From positions 162,001-226,000 of the forward strand of contig JAHDVF020000447.1 in NCBI GenBank assembly GCA_022606425.2: a stretch of 64,000 bases of DNA. Direction: 5' to 3'. A program made the position numbers and the translations under genes. This document shows, in pieces, positions 27,901 through 42,900 of this stretch (positions are counted from its first letter, which is position 1; the number at the start of each line of letters is the position of its first letter). The stretch is from Lepidostoma basale (lineage: Eukaryota; Arthropoda; Insecta; Trichoptera; Lepidostomatidae). Under the pieces are notes generated by a model that saw nothing but the letters and a program-made list of their open reading frames with translations, did not search any database and was not told the origin of the DNA.

Positions 27901-30900
27901 GGATAGAGCAGTATGGCGGACCATTCTCTCTGCCTCCCCCTGCGGGGAAACGGCGTGATAGTTTGTTGGTGTTGTTGTTATATTAATATTTAGATTAGGA
28001 AAAACCTAATCAAGACCTTTGTCTGGAGTGTTCTGTTGTATGGCTTTGAAACATGAATGAGTGAGAATATTTATTTCGACTGCGACCGGTTTCGCCAGGC
28101 TCCCTTGCATCAACAGACTGGTCCCATTCTATACCACCTGTCCTAGACCAGTCTGTTGATACCAGCGAGCCTGGCTAAACTAGTCGCTTTCGATATAAAG
28201 ACAAAAGTGAAGTAGTTAAAAAAAACATCGTTTTGTTTGTTATTATAATTTGACATTAAAATATAAATAATGTTTAGTGCATCGAAATTACGATACGTAT
28301 TATTTAAAAAAATTAAAACCTTTTATTTTTCTCATATTGAAATAATTTCTAGAAATCGGGTGGTGGTCTAGGAGATAGAACGCTTGACTCCTAATCTAGG
28401 GGACATGGGTTCGAGCCTGGACACGACCAGATTCCTTCTTCATAATAATGAGCTATTTTCTGCTCATATTGAAGATTATAAAATAAATTCTAATATCATT
28501 GATTTAAATCTTTGAAGTTAGTCTTTTTTTTAAAGAAAAAAAAAGAAAAAAATACTTAATAAAACTCTCTAGACATATTTATAGTTCCATCCTCCCATTG
28601 GACACTGGCGAGAAGTCTGGAAGGTCGCCCAGGACGAAATAAGTGTCTCACTCGCGAGTAAAATGTATAATTCGATAATATAATATGAAGCAGACAAGTA
28701 ATGATGTGGATATACCGCAAAATGCTCCGTGGACCGATATGGTCAGTAATGCAGACGTACTGCAGAGAGCCAGAGCCAATAGAGAGCTGTTGTCGAATGT
28801 GAAGGTCTCATATTTGAATCATGTGCTCAGGAGAGGAAAGTATCGCTTTCTTCAGCTGATTATCATGGGAAAGATAGAGTAACGGTGAGGAGTTGGCAGA
28901 TGACAGTTATCCTGGCTGCAGAATATTATTATTATTATTTTGATGAGTCGCTCTTTACATCATTACAGCGCGAGCCAAAGTAAAGGGTAAAACTATCACA
29001 TTGATTCTCGTGATATACCTACCTAATGGTCACGTGAATTCTGCACCAGACCAACGGCAGTGTGACAATCACACTGCAATCGCCGGGAATCGAACCCGGG
29101 ACCTTTGGGGTGGCAGTCAAAGCACTTACCACACGAAAGAAGTATGTCAGGACAGAACAGTGTGGCGCTCCATTCTTTCTGCCTACCCTTCCGGAGAGAT
29201 GGCTTGATGGTGAGTTAGTTAAGTTATTTAATAATAATAAAAATAATAATTAGGCTAATTTGTATAGCGCCGTTTTCGTAAATAGCTCACCTCAAGGGCG
29301 CTTAACAAATCCCCAAATAAATCACTAGGATTGAAATATGTAAAAAATATTGTAAAAGGATTGATTTTATTTCTCAGGTAAAGATGACGAGCTATTATAT
29401 TGAACAATATCGTCTATTTCCCATGGCGGGAAGTCGTGTGTGCTGGAATTCCTTTGTTTCTCCATCAGACACTTAGGCTCAGCGCTCAGTAGGCCTCCTA
29501 CGTCACAAGAGGCCGACACGCGACGGTGTGACGTCATATGTTCGTGATGGATATACACACCCCCAACACCACTCAGTTTTCCGTTTCTTCCGTGAGAGGG
29601 CTTGGAATAACACTTAATCCTTTCGTACGGTTGGGAAAAAACGCAAAGATTTGTCCACACTTCGCCTACCGCATCTTGCTACAAATCAGACAAGAGTGAT
29701 AATTTAAGTGACTATAGACATCCCGTTTTTATTATTGTAACTAACTAACTAACTAACTAACCATCACGCCGTCTCTCCGAAAGGGTAGGCAGAAAGAATG
29801 GACTGTCACACTTTAATCGATGCGGCACTCCATCCTTCTCTTTTCGCCATCGCAAGAGACGCGGTGTGATGGGTTGAGAACCTCATCGCCACCAATAGGC
29901 ATCTCCCGCGCACACTTCGATTGTCCAATGTCTACAAAATAATTCTAAAACAAATTATATAAAAATACAATGATTTAAAATAAAATAAGAAATAAAAATA
30001 ATTTAACACATAATGTTCTTTTAGATGGTGCACTTGTCGTCAGCTGGACGATCCGGACATGTGTGTTTATTTAATTTTTATTCCACTGTTTTTTTTTAAT
30101 TAACTGTAATAAGACACTTAAAACAATCCAACACCAGCAAAAACTTGAAGTTATTATTGAAGAATTTTTTCAAATCGTCATTGGAACAATTGAAAAAAAA
30201 AATTTACACCTGTCAAAATTCTTTTTATAAACGAAAAAACTTATATAATTTTAACATCAAAACAGTGAAAACGTATTCTGTGTCACAAATTACTATCATA
30301 AAGTGCGGCAACTAACAATCAAATTGACCAAAACAATTCACTTATACACGAAATATCTCCAAATTTACGGGAACACCACACGAACCAAACCAAATTTTCA
30401 AAATATGAAACCAATTTTTTTTTTAAATCCATTATTAATTTTTATGTACGGAAGTGAAGCATGAAACTGGCTAAAGATCGACGAAACTAGAATACATTCA
30501 ATAGAAATAAGATATATTTTACGAAATCAACTAACCATCACGCGGGCCCCGAAGGGGTGGGCAGAAATAATGGACTGACACATTTTTCTTCCTGATATCC
30601 TTCTCTTGCCTCTTCAACATTCATGCATCGTGTCATGCACGCGCGTCGATTTCTCCGACTCCTCACGCGGCCGACATTGAGTATTCGATTTATTTGATCG
30701 TGCCACGTTTTCCTCGGTCTTCCTCTATTTCTAGTTCCATTTATTGTACATCGTTACATATACTTTTTTACCATTCTTTCTTGATTCATTCTTTTCATGT
30801 GTCCAAACCATTTTAATGTTCCTTTCATAACGCTTCTTATATTTTCATTCGACACTCTATCGTACACTGATATTCCACACATTCTTCTAAGAGACCTTTC

Positions 30901-33900
30901 TTATTATGTGTAATAAATCTGCGTATGATAGAGTGTCAAATGCAAATATAAAAAGTGAATGGAGAGCGAAAGATAGTGTTATGAATCAAATAAAGAAAGG
31001 GTCATTAAGATGGTTTAAACACATCGAAAGAATTGTAAAAAAAAGTATAGATATGTTAACGATATAAACGGAACTAAAAACAGAGGAATAGCGAGAAAAA
31101 CGTGACACGATCATATAAATCAAATATTGAATGTCGGTCACGTGAGGAGTCGGACAAACTGACGTACGTGCGTGACACGATGTATGAATCTTGACGAAAC
31201 GAGAGAGTATGTCAGAAAAAAACAATGTGGTGGTACATTATTTTCGCCTACCGCTTTAGAGAGATGGTTAGTTAGTCCAATATTTGATTTGTTCCCTGTG
31301 TCCCATAATTCTAACTAAATACCGAATTATAGCATTATAGCATATAGATTGGAGTGACATCTCCAGGCGGTTTCTAGCAATGCGCTAAATGGCGGTAATG
31401 ATCAACCATATTCTGTTTCCAATTTGCATCTTCGTCTCTATTGAGATACAATTGATTCTTAAATAACGAATGTTTTACTGTTTGCATGAATCCAGTTAGT
31501 TGGCTAGATTTAAGTAAATCATCTCCGAGAGTGATGAGAGGAGTATCAGCGCAGGACGGTTCTCACCACCTGAAAGTGGAACTTCTCCCAGGCGGCAAGG
31601 AGGGGCAGGAGAGGAATGGGGGGCGCCGTCAATTGGGACGATCTTTTGATATGGACGGGCGTAGAATTTTATTTCGGTGGATCTAAAAATACGTTCTCGA
31701 AAGTTTGATGACTCTTATTATCGCGGCGGGAAAAGTGGACGGAAAATATTTATTATGAAAACTCCGCTCTCTTGAAACGCATTCGGAACAATCGAATAGA
31801 TTGCCCGACTGAAAACATACGAGTATAAACTCTGTGAGAATATTAAATCCTTGTGACTCTGTGAGAATATTAAATCCTTCCTCAATAATGATCTGTATAA
31901 ACTATAACCTGTCTGAAACTAAAGAGGCATGGCACAATTTTGAGAAATATTGTATCAGTGAAACCACAAAAGAATTGGGTTTCTCAAAGGGAGTCTTGCA
32001 ATAAAAAAATTATACACATTGATGGATAGAATATGTCAAGAAATCGCTTCTTCTTTCTTCGATGGCCCTACAGCCCATATCGAGCCTTAGCCTCCAGTAT
32101 TCTTCGCCTCCAACTCCTCCTGTCCTCCGCTTCGACCCTCCAATCTGACACTCGTAACAATTTCGTCCCATCTCTCCCAACTTCATCCTCCCATCGCAGC
32201 CTTGGTCGTCCAATTGGTCTTCTACCACCTGGGTGCCACTCCAGCAATCTTTTTGGGGTTCGCGATGACAGCATCCTCTGCACGTGACCGGCCCATCTCA
32301 GACTATTCAGTCTGACCTGCGTGGAGAGGCTGGGAGCTTTGTTAATATGGTACAGCTTGTCATTATGCCGCACTCTCCAGCCTTCACCGTTATTCACAGG
32401 TCCCAGAATTCTGCGCAGCACCCTTCTCTCAAAAGTGTCCAGTCGCTCTGCGGATTTCGTTGTCATTGTCCACGCCTCACACCCATAGGTCACTACTGTT
32501 CGGATGATTGTTTTATACATGATGATTTTGGTTTTCTTGTGTACGTTTCTTGATTTGAGCACTGGTAGTAGAGAGAAGAATGGTTGAATCGAGAAATCGA
32601 GAAATCATGAAATCGCTTTTAAAAAGTTATATTCTGTTAAGATGCTGAGGCGGGCCCCGGGGTTATAATAATAATAATGCCTATTGCCTGTGAGTGAGCA
32701 TAAGGGACACAATAATATCTAGGTCTGTCTTCTGTGCCACCTGATGTGGCTAAATAATCCTATCCTAGATTGACAGACTTTGTCGCACTCCGGACAAGGA
32801 TATTCCATGCTATCGCTTCCATGTCACTCTGTCCTATGCAGACTGCATCCAGGTTATTCCGACGTGTCTGTTCAGATCATCCTTCCACCGTAGTTGCGGT
32901 CGCCCTGCACTTCTCTTCGCCGTCCACGGTCTCCAAGTAAGCAATCTTCTTTTCCACTTATCATCTGAGCTTCTGGCTACGTGACCTGCCCATTGCCATT
33001 TTAGAGTCGCCACCCGGTGGATGATTTCAGTGACCTTTGTTTTTTCTCTCACCGTATCGTTTCTGACTCTGTCTCTTAGGCTTATTCCTAACATGGCTCT
33101 TTGGGTCACTCGTAGTTTCTCGGCACTTTGTTTGGACAATGTAACAGTTTCAAGACCATAAGACTTTTAGACTTTTCGTTTCAGGTTGATCGGTATTTTC
33201 CGATTTTTAAGGATGTAACTCATGTTTCCGAAAGCTGCCCAGCTTAGTCCTAGCTCTGCGATTTGGTTATCTCGGCCCAATCGAATATTGTGTCCCAGGT
33301 ATGTATACTCTTGGACATTCTCAATTATGTTGCCGTCCACGTCCACGTTCAACCATAAATATATTATGTATTATATTAAAATGTCACACATATCACGAGA
33401 ATCACTATGGTAGCTATCGATTTGGCCCATGCTGTCATGGTGTAAAGAGTGATTCAACAAAATAATAATAATAATAATATGAATTTACGGAAGAGTGAAG
33501 ATGAATTTGTTAGACATAAGTACCCGTATACATATGGTCATCCAATTGATGATGATTGGATAATTGAAACAATGTGAACTAGCTAGTGTGAGTGGAAGAA
33601 ATGGGACAATACTTGTAGGGGAGTATTGGGAACGGCTTCGATTCCTTGGAGCGCGGTAAGACCTCCCCTCTGACGTCACGGGCGCCCCATGACGTCACGG
33701 CCGCCCGCCGCCCTCCCCGTGACCTAGTTAACACGGTGCAGGGGGGCGCTGGGGCCGGGGGTACCGAGCCCTGCCTGCCTGCTGCCTGCTACCACAGCCA
33801 GACCAGCGGAATATTCCGGCTCTAGAGCTAGTGGCGGCGACACGGAAAATCAATATTCTACTTTTTTATTAAACAATTATTAACTGTAATAAAAACGACA

Positions 33901-36900
33901 TCACAACTGAATGGATATCTCTGACACTTAACTAACTAACCATCACGCCGTCTCCCCGAAGGGGTTGGCAGAAAGAATAGACTGCCACACTTTTCTTTCC
34001 TGACATATTTCTCTCGCTTCCTCAACATTCATACATCGTGTCATGCACGCGCGTCCATTTCTCTGACTCCTCACATGGCCGACATTCAATATTTGATTTA
34101 TTTGATCGTGCCACGTTTTCCTCGGTCTTCCTCTATTTCTGGTGCCATTTATATCATTAACATATAATTTTTTTAATTTAAATAAGGACAAAAAATTTAA
34201 ATAAGGACATTAAAATAAGGACAAAACAAAGCTGCTGACTGTAGGCCGAACGCAGCACCAGATGAGAGTAGTGATGTCAGGAGTTCCACTAAAGAACACC
34301 AAGGAGTTTGTCTACCTCGGGAGCAAAATAACATGGGACGGTCGGTCTAAGAGCGAGGTCGACAGCCGTATACATCAGGCTAGGCTAGCATTTAACAAAA
34401 GGTCGAAAATAATAGAATCAAATAATATAGACCTAAAACTGAGAATACTCCTCATCAAGACCTATGTATGGAGTATCTTGATGTACGGCTACGAGACATG
34501 GTGCCTATCCGAAAGAGATAAGCGGAGACTAGAGGCTTTTGAGATGTGGTCCTATAGAAGACTATTAGGAATTTCCTGGAGAGACCACATCACGAATGAG
34601 GAAGTTCTTCAAGGAATCGAAGGAGGAAGGCATCTGCTCAGGACCTTGTCCGAAAGGCGTGCAAGATGGATCAGCCATGTAATACGTCAAGAAGGTCTCT
34701 TGCATGCCATAATGGAGGGTATGATCGAGGGGACAAACTCTAGGGGACGCCCACGCCGAGAGTACCTGGAGGACCTGTTGGTGGACGTGCGCTGCTCATC
34801 ATATGCAGATCTCAAAAGAGCCGCACAAGACAGGGAAAAGTGGAAGAGAATAATGGAGGAAATTGCTGCAAACCAATCCCAGGATTGAAACCAGAGAAGA
34901 AGAGATAATTTTTTTACCATTCTTTCTTCATTCGTTCTTTCCATATGTCCAAACCATCTTAATGATCCTTTCATTATTAACTGTACAATTATTGACTGTA
35001 ATAAAAACGACATCACAACTGAATGGATATTTTTGTCACTTATTCTGTGTTAAAATACAATATAAACATCAAAGAAGGGTGAGAACCATCCGAAACATGT
35101 CTTTAAAAGTGTTCAATAATACTTTTTTAGTTATTCAAAAAATTTTAGATAAACAAGGATAAGATAATCAAATTATTTTACAGAAATCTCTTGATGGAAA
35201 TTTATTTTAAATAATAATTAAATAAAACGACGTTTTTAACTACATCCAATTTTGTTTTTATTTCGACAGCGGTTTCGCCAGCATGGTGACACTATTGCAA
35301 ACTGAGTCCTTTATATACATACAGATCAGGGGTGGTAAACATATAGAAAAATAATTATGTTAAATTTACTGAATTTAAATATTGGTATTACAGTTATTCA
35401 AGAGGATTCGTATTCAATATAATGGATTTTAAATGTTATTATAGCTGACATATTTGAGGCCACTAGGACAAGAGTGGTCTAACCAACATTTTTTTTAAAA
35501 ATTGAGTTACTGGTCTAACCCACACCTATTTGTGACCTACTATAAAGGAAAAATGAATCTAACCACCATTTCCAAGTGGAAACATAGATATCGCCATAAA
35601 TACTTCTTTTGCTCTGACAAAAAATCAAAATATATGGAGTCAAATGTGGTCTATTATAAGTCACCATCAAAAAATATCCTTAAACTTTATATTTCCCAAT
35701 ATTTCAAAATACTATTCTAAAGACATTCACCAAACAAACAAGGTTTATCACTAAAGAAGACCTTAACCCATATAGTTTTAAAAAAAATGGGAAAAAAACG
35801 TCAAATTTTCAATCGCATTTATCTCCATTGTCTAAATTTGGGGTTAGATCACTCTTGCCCTGGCGGCCTCATTTATATATAACTAACTAACTAACTAACT
35901 AACCATCACGCCGTCTCCCCGAAGGGGTAGGCAGAAAGAATGGATTGCCACACCTTTCTATCCTGACATATTTCTCTCGCTTCCTCAACATTCATACATC
36001 GTGTCATGCACGCGCGTTGATTTCTCTGACTCCTCACATGGCCGACATTCAATATTTGATTTATTTGATCGTGCCACGTTTTCCTCGGTCTTCCTCTATT
36101 TCTGGTACCATTTACATCATTAACATATAATTTTTTTACCATTCTTTCTTCATTCATTCTTTCCATATGTCCAAACCATCTTAATGATCCTTTCATTATT
36201 TTGTTCATGACACCATCATTCGCACCGCATTCACTTCTTATATTTTCATTCGACACTCTATCATACACAGAATATCCACACATTCGTCTAAGAGATCTCA
36301 TTTCTACTGCATTTATTCTACTTTCATCCTTCCTTTTGCCAGTTCCATGCTTCGCTTCCATACATAAGGGTCGGTAGAAGAACACCATTGTGCACTGCCA
36401 TTCTACCTTTTTTGGATAGGTTTTTGTTTGCGATGACAACTTTAAGTGCACCATTCACTTTGTTGCCTGCCCCAACCCTTCTTTCAATATCCCTCTCCAC
36501 TCTCCCATCTCTTGTAAACATACTACCTAAATACACAAACTCAACTACTTGCTCCAAGTTTTCACCATTCACGCTAATGTTGCAGACTGTCGTGGTTTCT
36601 TCCTTTTCAAAAATCATTACCTTGGACTTATTAACATTCATCATCAGATCATTTCGCATGCATACCTCATACATACAATTCACCAGGACTTGTAGTTCAT
36701 GCTCGTTGTCAGCAAGTAGGACAGCGTCATCCGCATACAAGAGACAGCTTACTGACACTCCGCTCATTTTGGCACCTACATCCAACCCTTTCAGCTCTCT
36801 CATACAATTGTCCATATACAGATTAAATAACCACGGGGACATTACGCAACCTTGTTTGACACCTTTATTGATATCAAACCAGGCTGTAAGATCTCCATTT

Positions 36901-39900
36901 ACTCTGACACTAGCAGTACTTTCCGTGTATAGCGACTTAATTGCCGTGATCAGTTTTGTACTTATTCCATATTCAGACAATATTTTCCACAACTTTTCTC
37001 TATTAACGTAATCATATACTTTTTGTAAGTCGACAAACGTATAACTTATAACATAATAATTAACATAACATAATTTATATATAACGTTTAAAAAATTCGT
37101 ATTAAGGCGTTAACATTGTGGATTTACACAATGACTTTTTTTATGAATTAAATCGCTGTTTTTTCACATTTAATTTTATTTTTCTCGGCGTGTTTCGAAA
37201 GCTTTACACCTTTGTCATCTGCGAAATGATATACTCGTTTTTATTATTCTTCCGATGCCTTCGAAACATGTTAAAAAAATAAACTCAAAAGTGGAAGAAA
37301 AAAAAACATTTTAATTCATTATAGATACCTAAATAGATCTAAGATTTCAGCTTCAACTGGTATGTTTGTTTTGTTACATTATAAACCCTTTTTAAAAAAC
37401 GAGTTTTTACGAATTTCAATCAATAGTTCTTGTCAATTCAACTGTCAACTGTCAGTTGTAGTCAGTACGTTTTTCCATTTCACCGTGGATAGCCTGACGT
37501 TCTAACAACGCTAGCAAATTGGTTCGCCAAACTTATCGTGTACTACGTCCCTTTTACGGTCGATATAATCGTCCATCCAAGCAAGTTTTTCGGAAGACCA
37601 TGGATCGTTATCGCACCACGTACACTCTAGTGGATAATACGCATCCACAAAGACGACAATTGTCGAAAATTGGATTTCACGATTGCGCTTCATTCGAGCT
37701 AGCCGTGGCGGTCATACGCCCGAAATCATATTTAAACAAGAATGGCATAAAATTATCTATTAAATAAAGCCAATATCATAGACATTAACATTATTTTAAT
37801 GTGTTTTTTTTTTCATTTTGAATATGTATTGTATACCTCAAAAAAAAACACCTATACAAGTATTATGATTATGCGGCCCAGAGTCGACCTTAAGGAGCCA
37901 GCTGTGTCTCTCTAACTAACTATCGCGCCGCCTCCCCGAAGGGGTAGGCAGATACAATGGACCGCCACAATGTTCTGTCTAGATATACTTTACTCGATTC
38001 CTCAATATTTAATACATCATTTAATATTTGATTGATTTGATCGTGCCACATTCTCCTTCGTCTTCCACTATTATTCTAGTTCCATTTACGTCGTTTATAT
38101 TAAATTCACTTCGCCATTATGTCCTCAATCAATTTTTTCATGTATCGAAACCATCTTAATGATCCTTTCATTATTTTAACACTTTCATTCGCATCGCATT
38201 CACTTCTTAGGGTGTATTTTTTAAAGGTATACAAATTCAAAATAATAAAAAACACGTTAAAATAATGTAAATATCTGTAATGTTGGCTTTATTTAATAGA
38301 TAATTTTATGCCATTATTGTTTAAATATAATTTTGTAGTTTAAATATGAATTTGTGAAGTCTAATTGTCGACACCTTTATTGAGCAACTGGGTAAAATGG
38401 CGAAACGAACTGACTACAAATCAACTGTCAATTGTCAAATCGACAGTCTGTAGAAACAATGTTGCCAGTTTTAAAACTAAACCTCCAAAAAAAACACCCC
38501 ATATTTGCATTTGACATCTGCATTCTATCATACACACATTCATCTAAGAGGGTCGAATCTCTCGAGACAGGTGAATAGGGAAGAGAGAAACTCTTTTTTA
38601 GAATAAACAAACATAGTCCCCTGGTACATCTCTTGGATTTCTTTGATTTTTCATCAACAGCAACACAACAATATATACATACAATATTTGATTAATTAGA
38701 TCATGCCATGTTTTCTTCGACTACATAATCCATTCACATCGTTAATGCACACCTTCTTCTTCATGAGGCATCTGAGGCATCTGTTGAATGCATGGCGTTC
38801 TACGCTCATCTCGAGCAGACGCTAGAAGTGTTTGAACTACTCGTAGATATAAAAAATAAGAAGCTATAAACAGAATATAAGTATTTCTAGACAAAATCAA
38901 TTAAAGGATATTTTTTTTAATAACTACTTCCACTTTTGTCTTCATTTCGGCAGTGACCGGTTGTGCCAGAGTGGCTGGCATTGACAGACTGGTCGGACGA
39001 TGCCAGCCAGCCTGGCGTAACCTGCCGCTGTCGACGGTAAGAAAAAATATAGCCTTCGTAAGAAGTAAGAGCTATAAATGCCACACCAAAAGGTACCGGA
39101 TTCGATTCCCGGCAATGACAGTGTGATTGTCACACTGTCTTTGGTCTGGTGTAGAATTCACGTGACAAAAATGAATGGCCATAAACTAGCTACATATCAA
39201 TGAGTCATGAGAATTAATATAACTAACTAACTAACCACCACGCCGTCTCCCCGAAGGGGTAGGCAGAAAGAATGGATTGCCACAATTTTCTTTCCTGACA
39301 TATTTCTCTCTCTTCCTCAACATTCATACATCGTGTAATGCACGCGCATCGATTTCTCTGACTTCTCACATGGCCGACATTCAATATTTGATTTATTTGA
39401 TCGTGCCAAGTTTTCCTCGGTCTTCCTCTATTTCTGGTTCCATTAACATCGTTAGCATATACTTTTTTACCATTCTTTCTTCATTCATTATTTCCATGTG
39501 TGCAAACCATCTTAATGATCCTTTCATTATTTTGTTCATAACATCACCATTCGCACCGCATTCACTTCTTATATTTTCATTCGACACTCTATCATACAAG
39601 GAGTATCCACACATTCGTCTAAGAGATCTCATTTCTACTGTATTTATTCTACTTTCATCCTTCTTTTGCCAGTTCCATGCTTCGCTAGAATTATTATAAT
39701 AGCTAAAAATCAAATTGTTTACAGTAATTGGATTCAAACTACCTGTTGTATACGTAAAAAATGTGAAATAGTTATTAAAAAACATTGTTTTATTTAATTA
39801 TTATTTAAAATGAACTTCCATTTGTTGTAAAATCATTTTATTAATTGAAAAAAAAACTATTACCGTGAAACATTTAAGAGATCGAGTCATGCGACATATA

Positions 39901-42900
39901 TAACAGAGAACTTTACAAAAATGGTTTCTTTTCTTATTGGTTTTTATGTGACTATAAACGAGAGGAGAATGATGTCTTGAGGTCAGATGAGGACTGGAGG
40001 CGAGAGACGAACTCAGGAAGGAAACAGAGTAATTGTTAATTCCAGTACAAGTGGCCACAATCACACATTACGCCACAGTCGGACCACACCAAATTGCCCT
40101 CCATTTGTGAACAACTCGTTTAATTTAAGGGATAAACTTATCCGTAATAATATATTTATATATAAGACTGAAAGAACATCTTTAATTAATTGTATCTCAA
40201 TAGAGACGAAGATGCAAATTGGAAACAGAATATGGTGATCGAGGCGTTTACAAGACTTATGACCTGTCATTGGTTGAGTTAAGCGCACGCTTTATGTAAT
40301 ACAACATTCCCAATTCCACCTTTTCTTATGACCACCATAATTTTAAATACTGATATAAGAAAGGAATGTAGAGCGAAAGAAGGTATTATGAACAAAATTA
40401 TGAAAGGATCGCTGCGTTGATTCTGACATATGGAGCGCATGGATGGAGAAAGAATGGTTAAGAAAGTATACATTAATGATGTAAATGGGGTACGAAGTCT
40501 AGGCAGACCGAGGAAAACATGGCATGACCAAATTTCAAAGGTTGGTCATGTTAGAAGTCGGAGGAATCGACGTGCGTGTTTGACTCGTTGTATGAATGTG
40601 GAGGAATCTAGAGAGGATGGCCAGGATAGAGTAGTGTGGCGGTCCATTCTCTCTGCCTACCCCTGCGGAGAAACGGCGTGATGGTTTGTTTGTTTGTTTG
40701 TTTATAATTTTTTTTTAAATCTCCGGAAGAACAATATTGTTTTCGTATATAGCGCCCAGGATTAATTGAAAGGCCCTTAGAAAAGACTTCGATTATTAAA
40801 AATTCAGATACAAAGTAATATTAGTAGCATTTATTGAAAAATAAAGTTTAAAATATTAGTTGCATTTATTGAAAAAGAAAGTTAAAAAACATTGATGTAA
40901 AGGGTAAAGCTATCATATTGATTCTCACTTCATGTGATAGGTAGTTAATCTATCTATAGGTAGTTATACCTATCTCCCTACATTTGAAAATATCAGGTTT
41001 CAATACAACTCTGTGCGAGTATCTCTAATGGTCCACTGTTACCACTTCACCATTAAAACTGGCCTCTAATCACCAATCACTGTATTCCACCTGAAGAGGA
41101 TTCAGAAAGCTCGCCATCAAATCGTAGATCCTTTCATGAAGGATTAGTGTTTACTTTTCACAAAATGTTTCTCACAGGAATGATGTCTACAGATCAACTA
41201 ACTCAGATTGGCGAACTTCAAAATTAGGAATCAGAGGGACCCCCCACCCAGTGGCGGTACTTTCATACAAGCCGAAAGCCGGGCTTGCCTTAAAAAATCT
41301 ACAACAAAACGGCGTTTTGTTATAGATTTTTTGAGGCAATTTGAGCGTTTGAGCCGTCTACGAATAAAATAATATTTCGAATTTTCTCGCGAGTTAAAGA
41401 AATTTACTCGTAATTCGTTGCGTTGCAAATGACTCCGCTGACATGCGCAGAAATGACCTAAGTATATTTTTTGTTTCACTCATACGCGCCGCATTTTATT
41501 TCACTCATACGTACCGTAGCGTAGGTGAGATGCCCGCGAAATCGCCTACGTCCACATGTTTTGTTTCATGTTGTCGATGGGCTTTATATTGGGCTTGCAA
41601 AATGTAAAACGGTCTTTGTCACACTTATGTATTTTTGGCTTGTAATCATATAGCTAGGTGCATATATACCAGAAGATATCTACAATTTTTTGTAAGGATT
41701 TAAAGCCGGGCTTTATCACTCTGAAGTATGTTACTATTCGATGTGTCACGAACTTCATTTCTATTGTCAGAATGTTATCTGTCATTTACGTTCTGCGCAG
41801 AAATTTTATGAAAAGAAAGATTATGCTATTTATTTACGAACATTTATTTATAATTCTTGTTTCGGTGTTAACAAATTTATTATTATTGTCTATTTACAGC
41901 TTATTTCTTATTAATTATTTTTCTTCTTTTATTTATAAATACGTTATTATATTATTATACAAGAAAATGAGTTTGATGACGCAGAAAATTATTTTTTGTA
42001 TAGATTTAAAATGCGCCTAAAATGGGATTTAAAATGAACTAATTTAGAAAGATAAAACTCTTTTAATCCGGAAAAAGACATTATCGTGACCCTCTACTAA
42101 TATTATAACACAAAAAAGTCGGATGGGCTTGCCTTACTGGTTGACCCTAGGCACGCCACTGCTCTCAAGTTATATTCCCGGCGACGGCAGTGTGATTGTC
42201 ACACTGTCTTTAGTCTGGTGTAGAATTCACGTGACAATAAAATTGCGATAGATTAGCTACATATCACATATCATGAGAATCAATACGATAGCAGTACCCT
42301 TTACATCGACTCGAGACACGAGCAATGTGGAATACTTTATATGACTAGAGCACCAAATGTAGGTACGAGCAAATCAATGAGGTAATAAAATTAGGGCCGC
42401 GAAGTAGGATAGAGCGGCCCTCTGGTCGGTAGTGGCATAGCCCCAGCTGGGGACTGAGCGGGTCTGAGCGCGAATCAATATGCGGGAGTATATGGTAGAG
42501 AACAGAGATACGCGGCCAGAGATTAGCGCGACCTGCGGGCGGCGCCCCTTATCTCTCCACCGTCACCGTCACCGTCTCCCGCGTCACGCGCACCCCATGA
42601 TAGGTGATACCGCACATCGATCTTTTATGATTGCATCGTGATATAATACTTCGGCCCAATCCAATATTGTGTCCCAGGTAGGGGAGAGGGTGGACGGTTT
42701 GAACACGAGGAGCCTTTGAACAGGCAAAATATTTTGGCCGAATATCTATTTTTCGTACATTTGCTTATTTTTCCTAATGGCAACATTAATGTCTATGGCT
42801 GTCAATGACAGTGTGATCGTTGACAGTTGTGAAATTTGTTAGAATAAAACCAAGTTGTTTAAAGTACTTTTCTAAAATAGTCTTAAGTCAATCTGTTTTT

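Noticed and set aside
41658..42020. 120-codon frame with hydrophobic stretches
   Set aside because: Very AT-rich, inside a hAT-like element, no recognisable domain or splice links.
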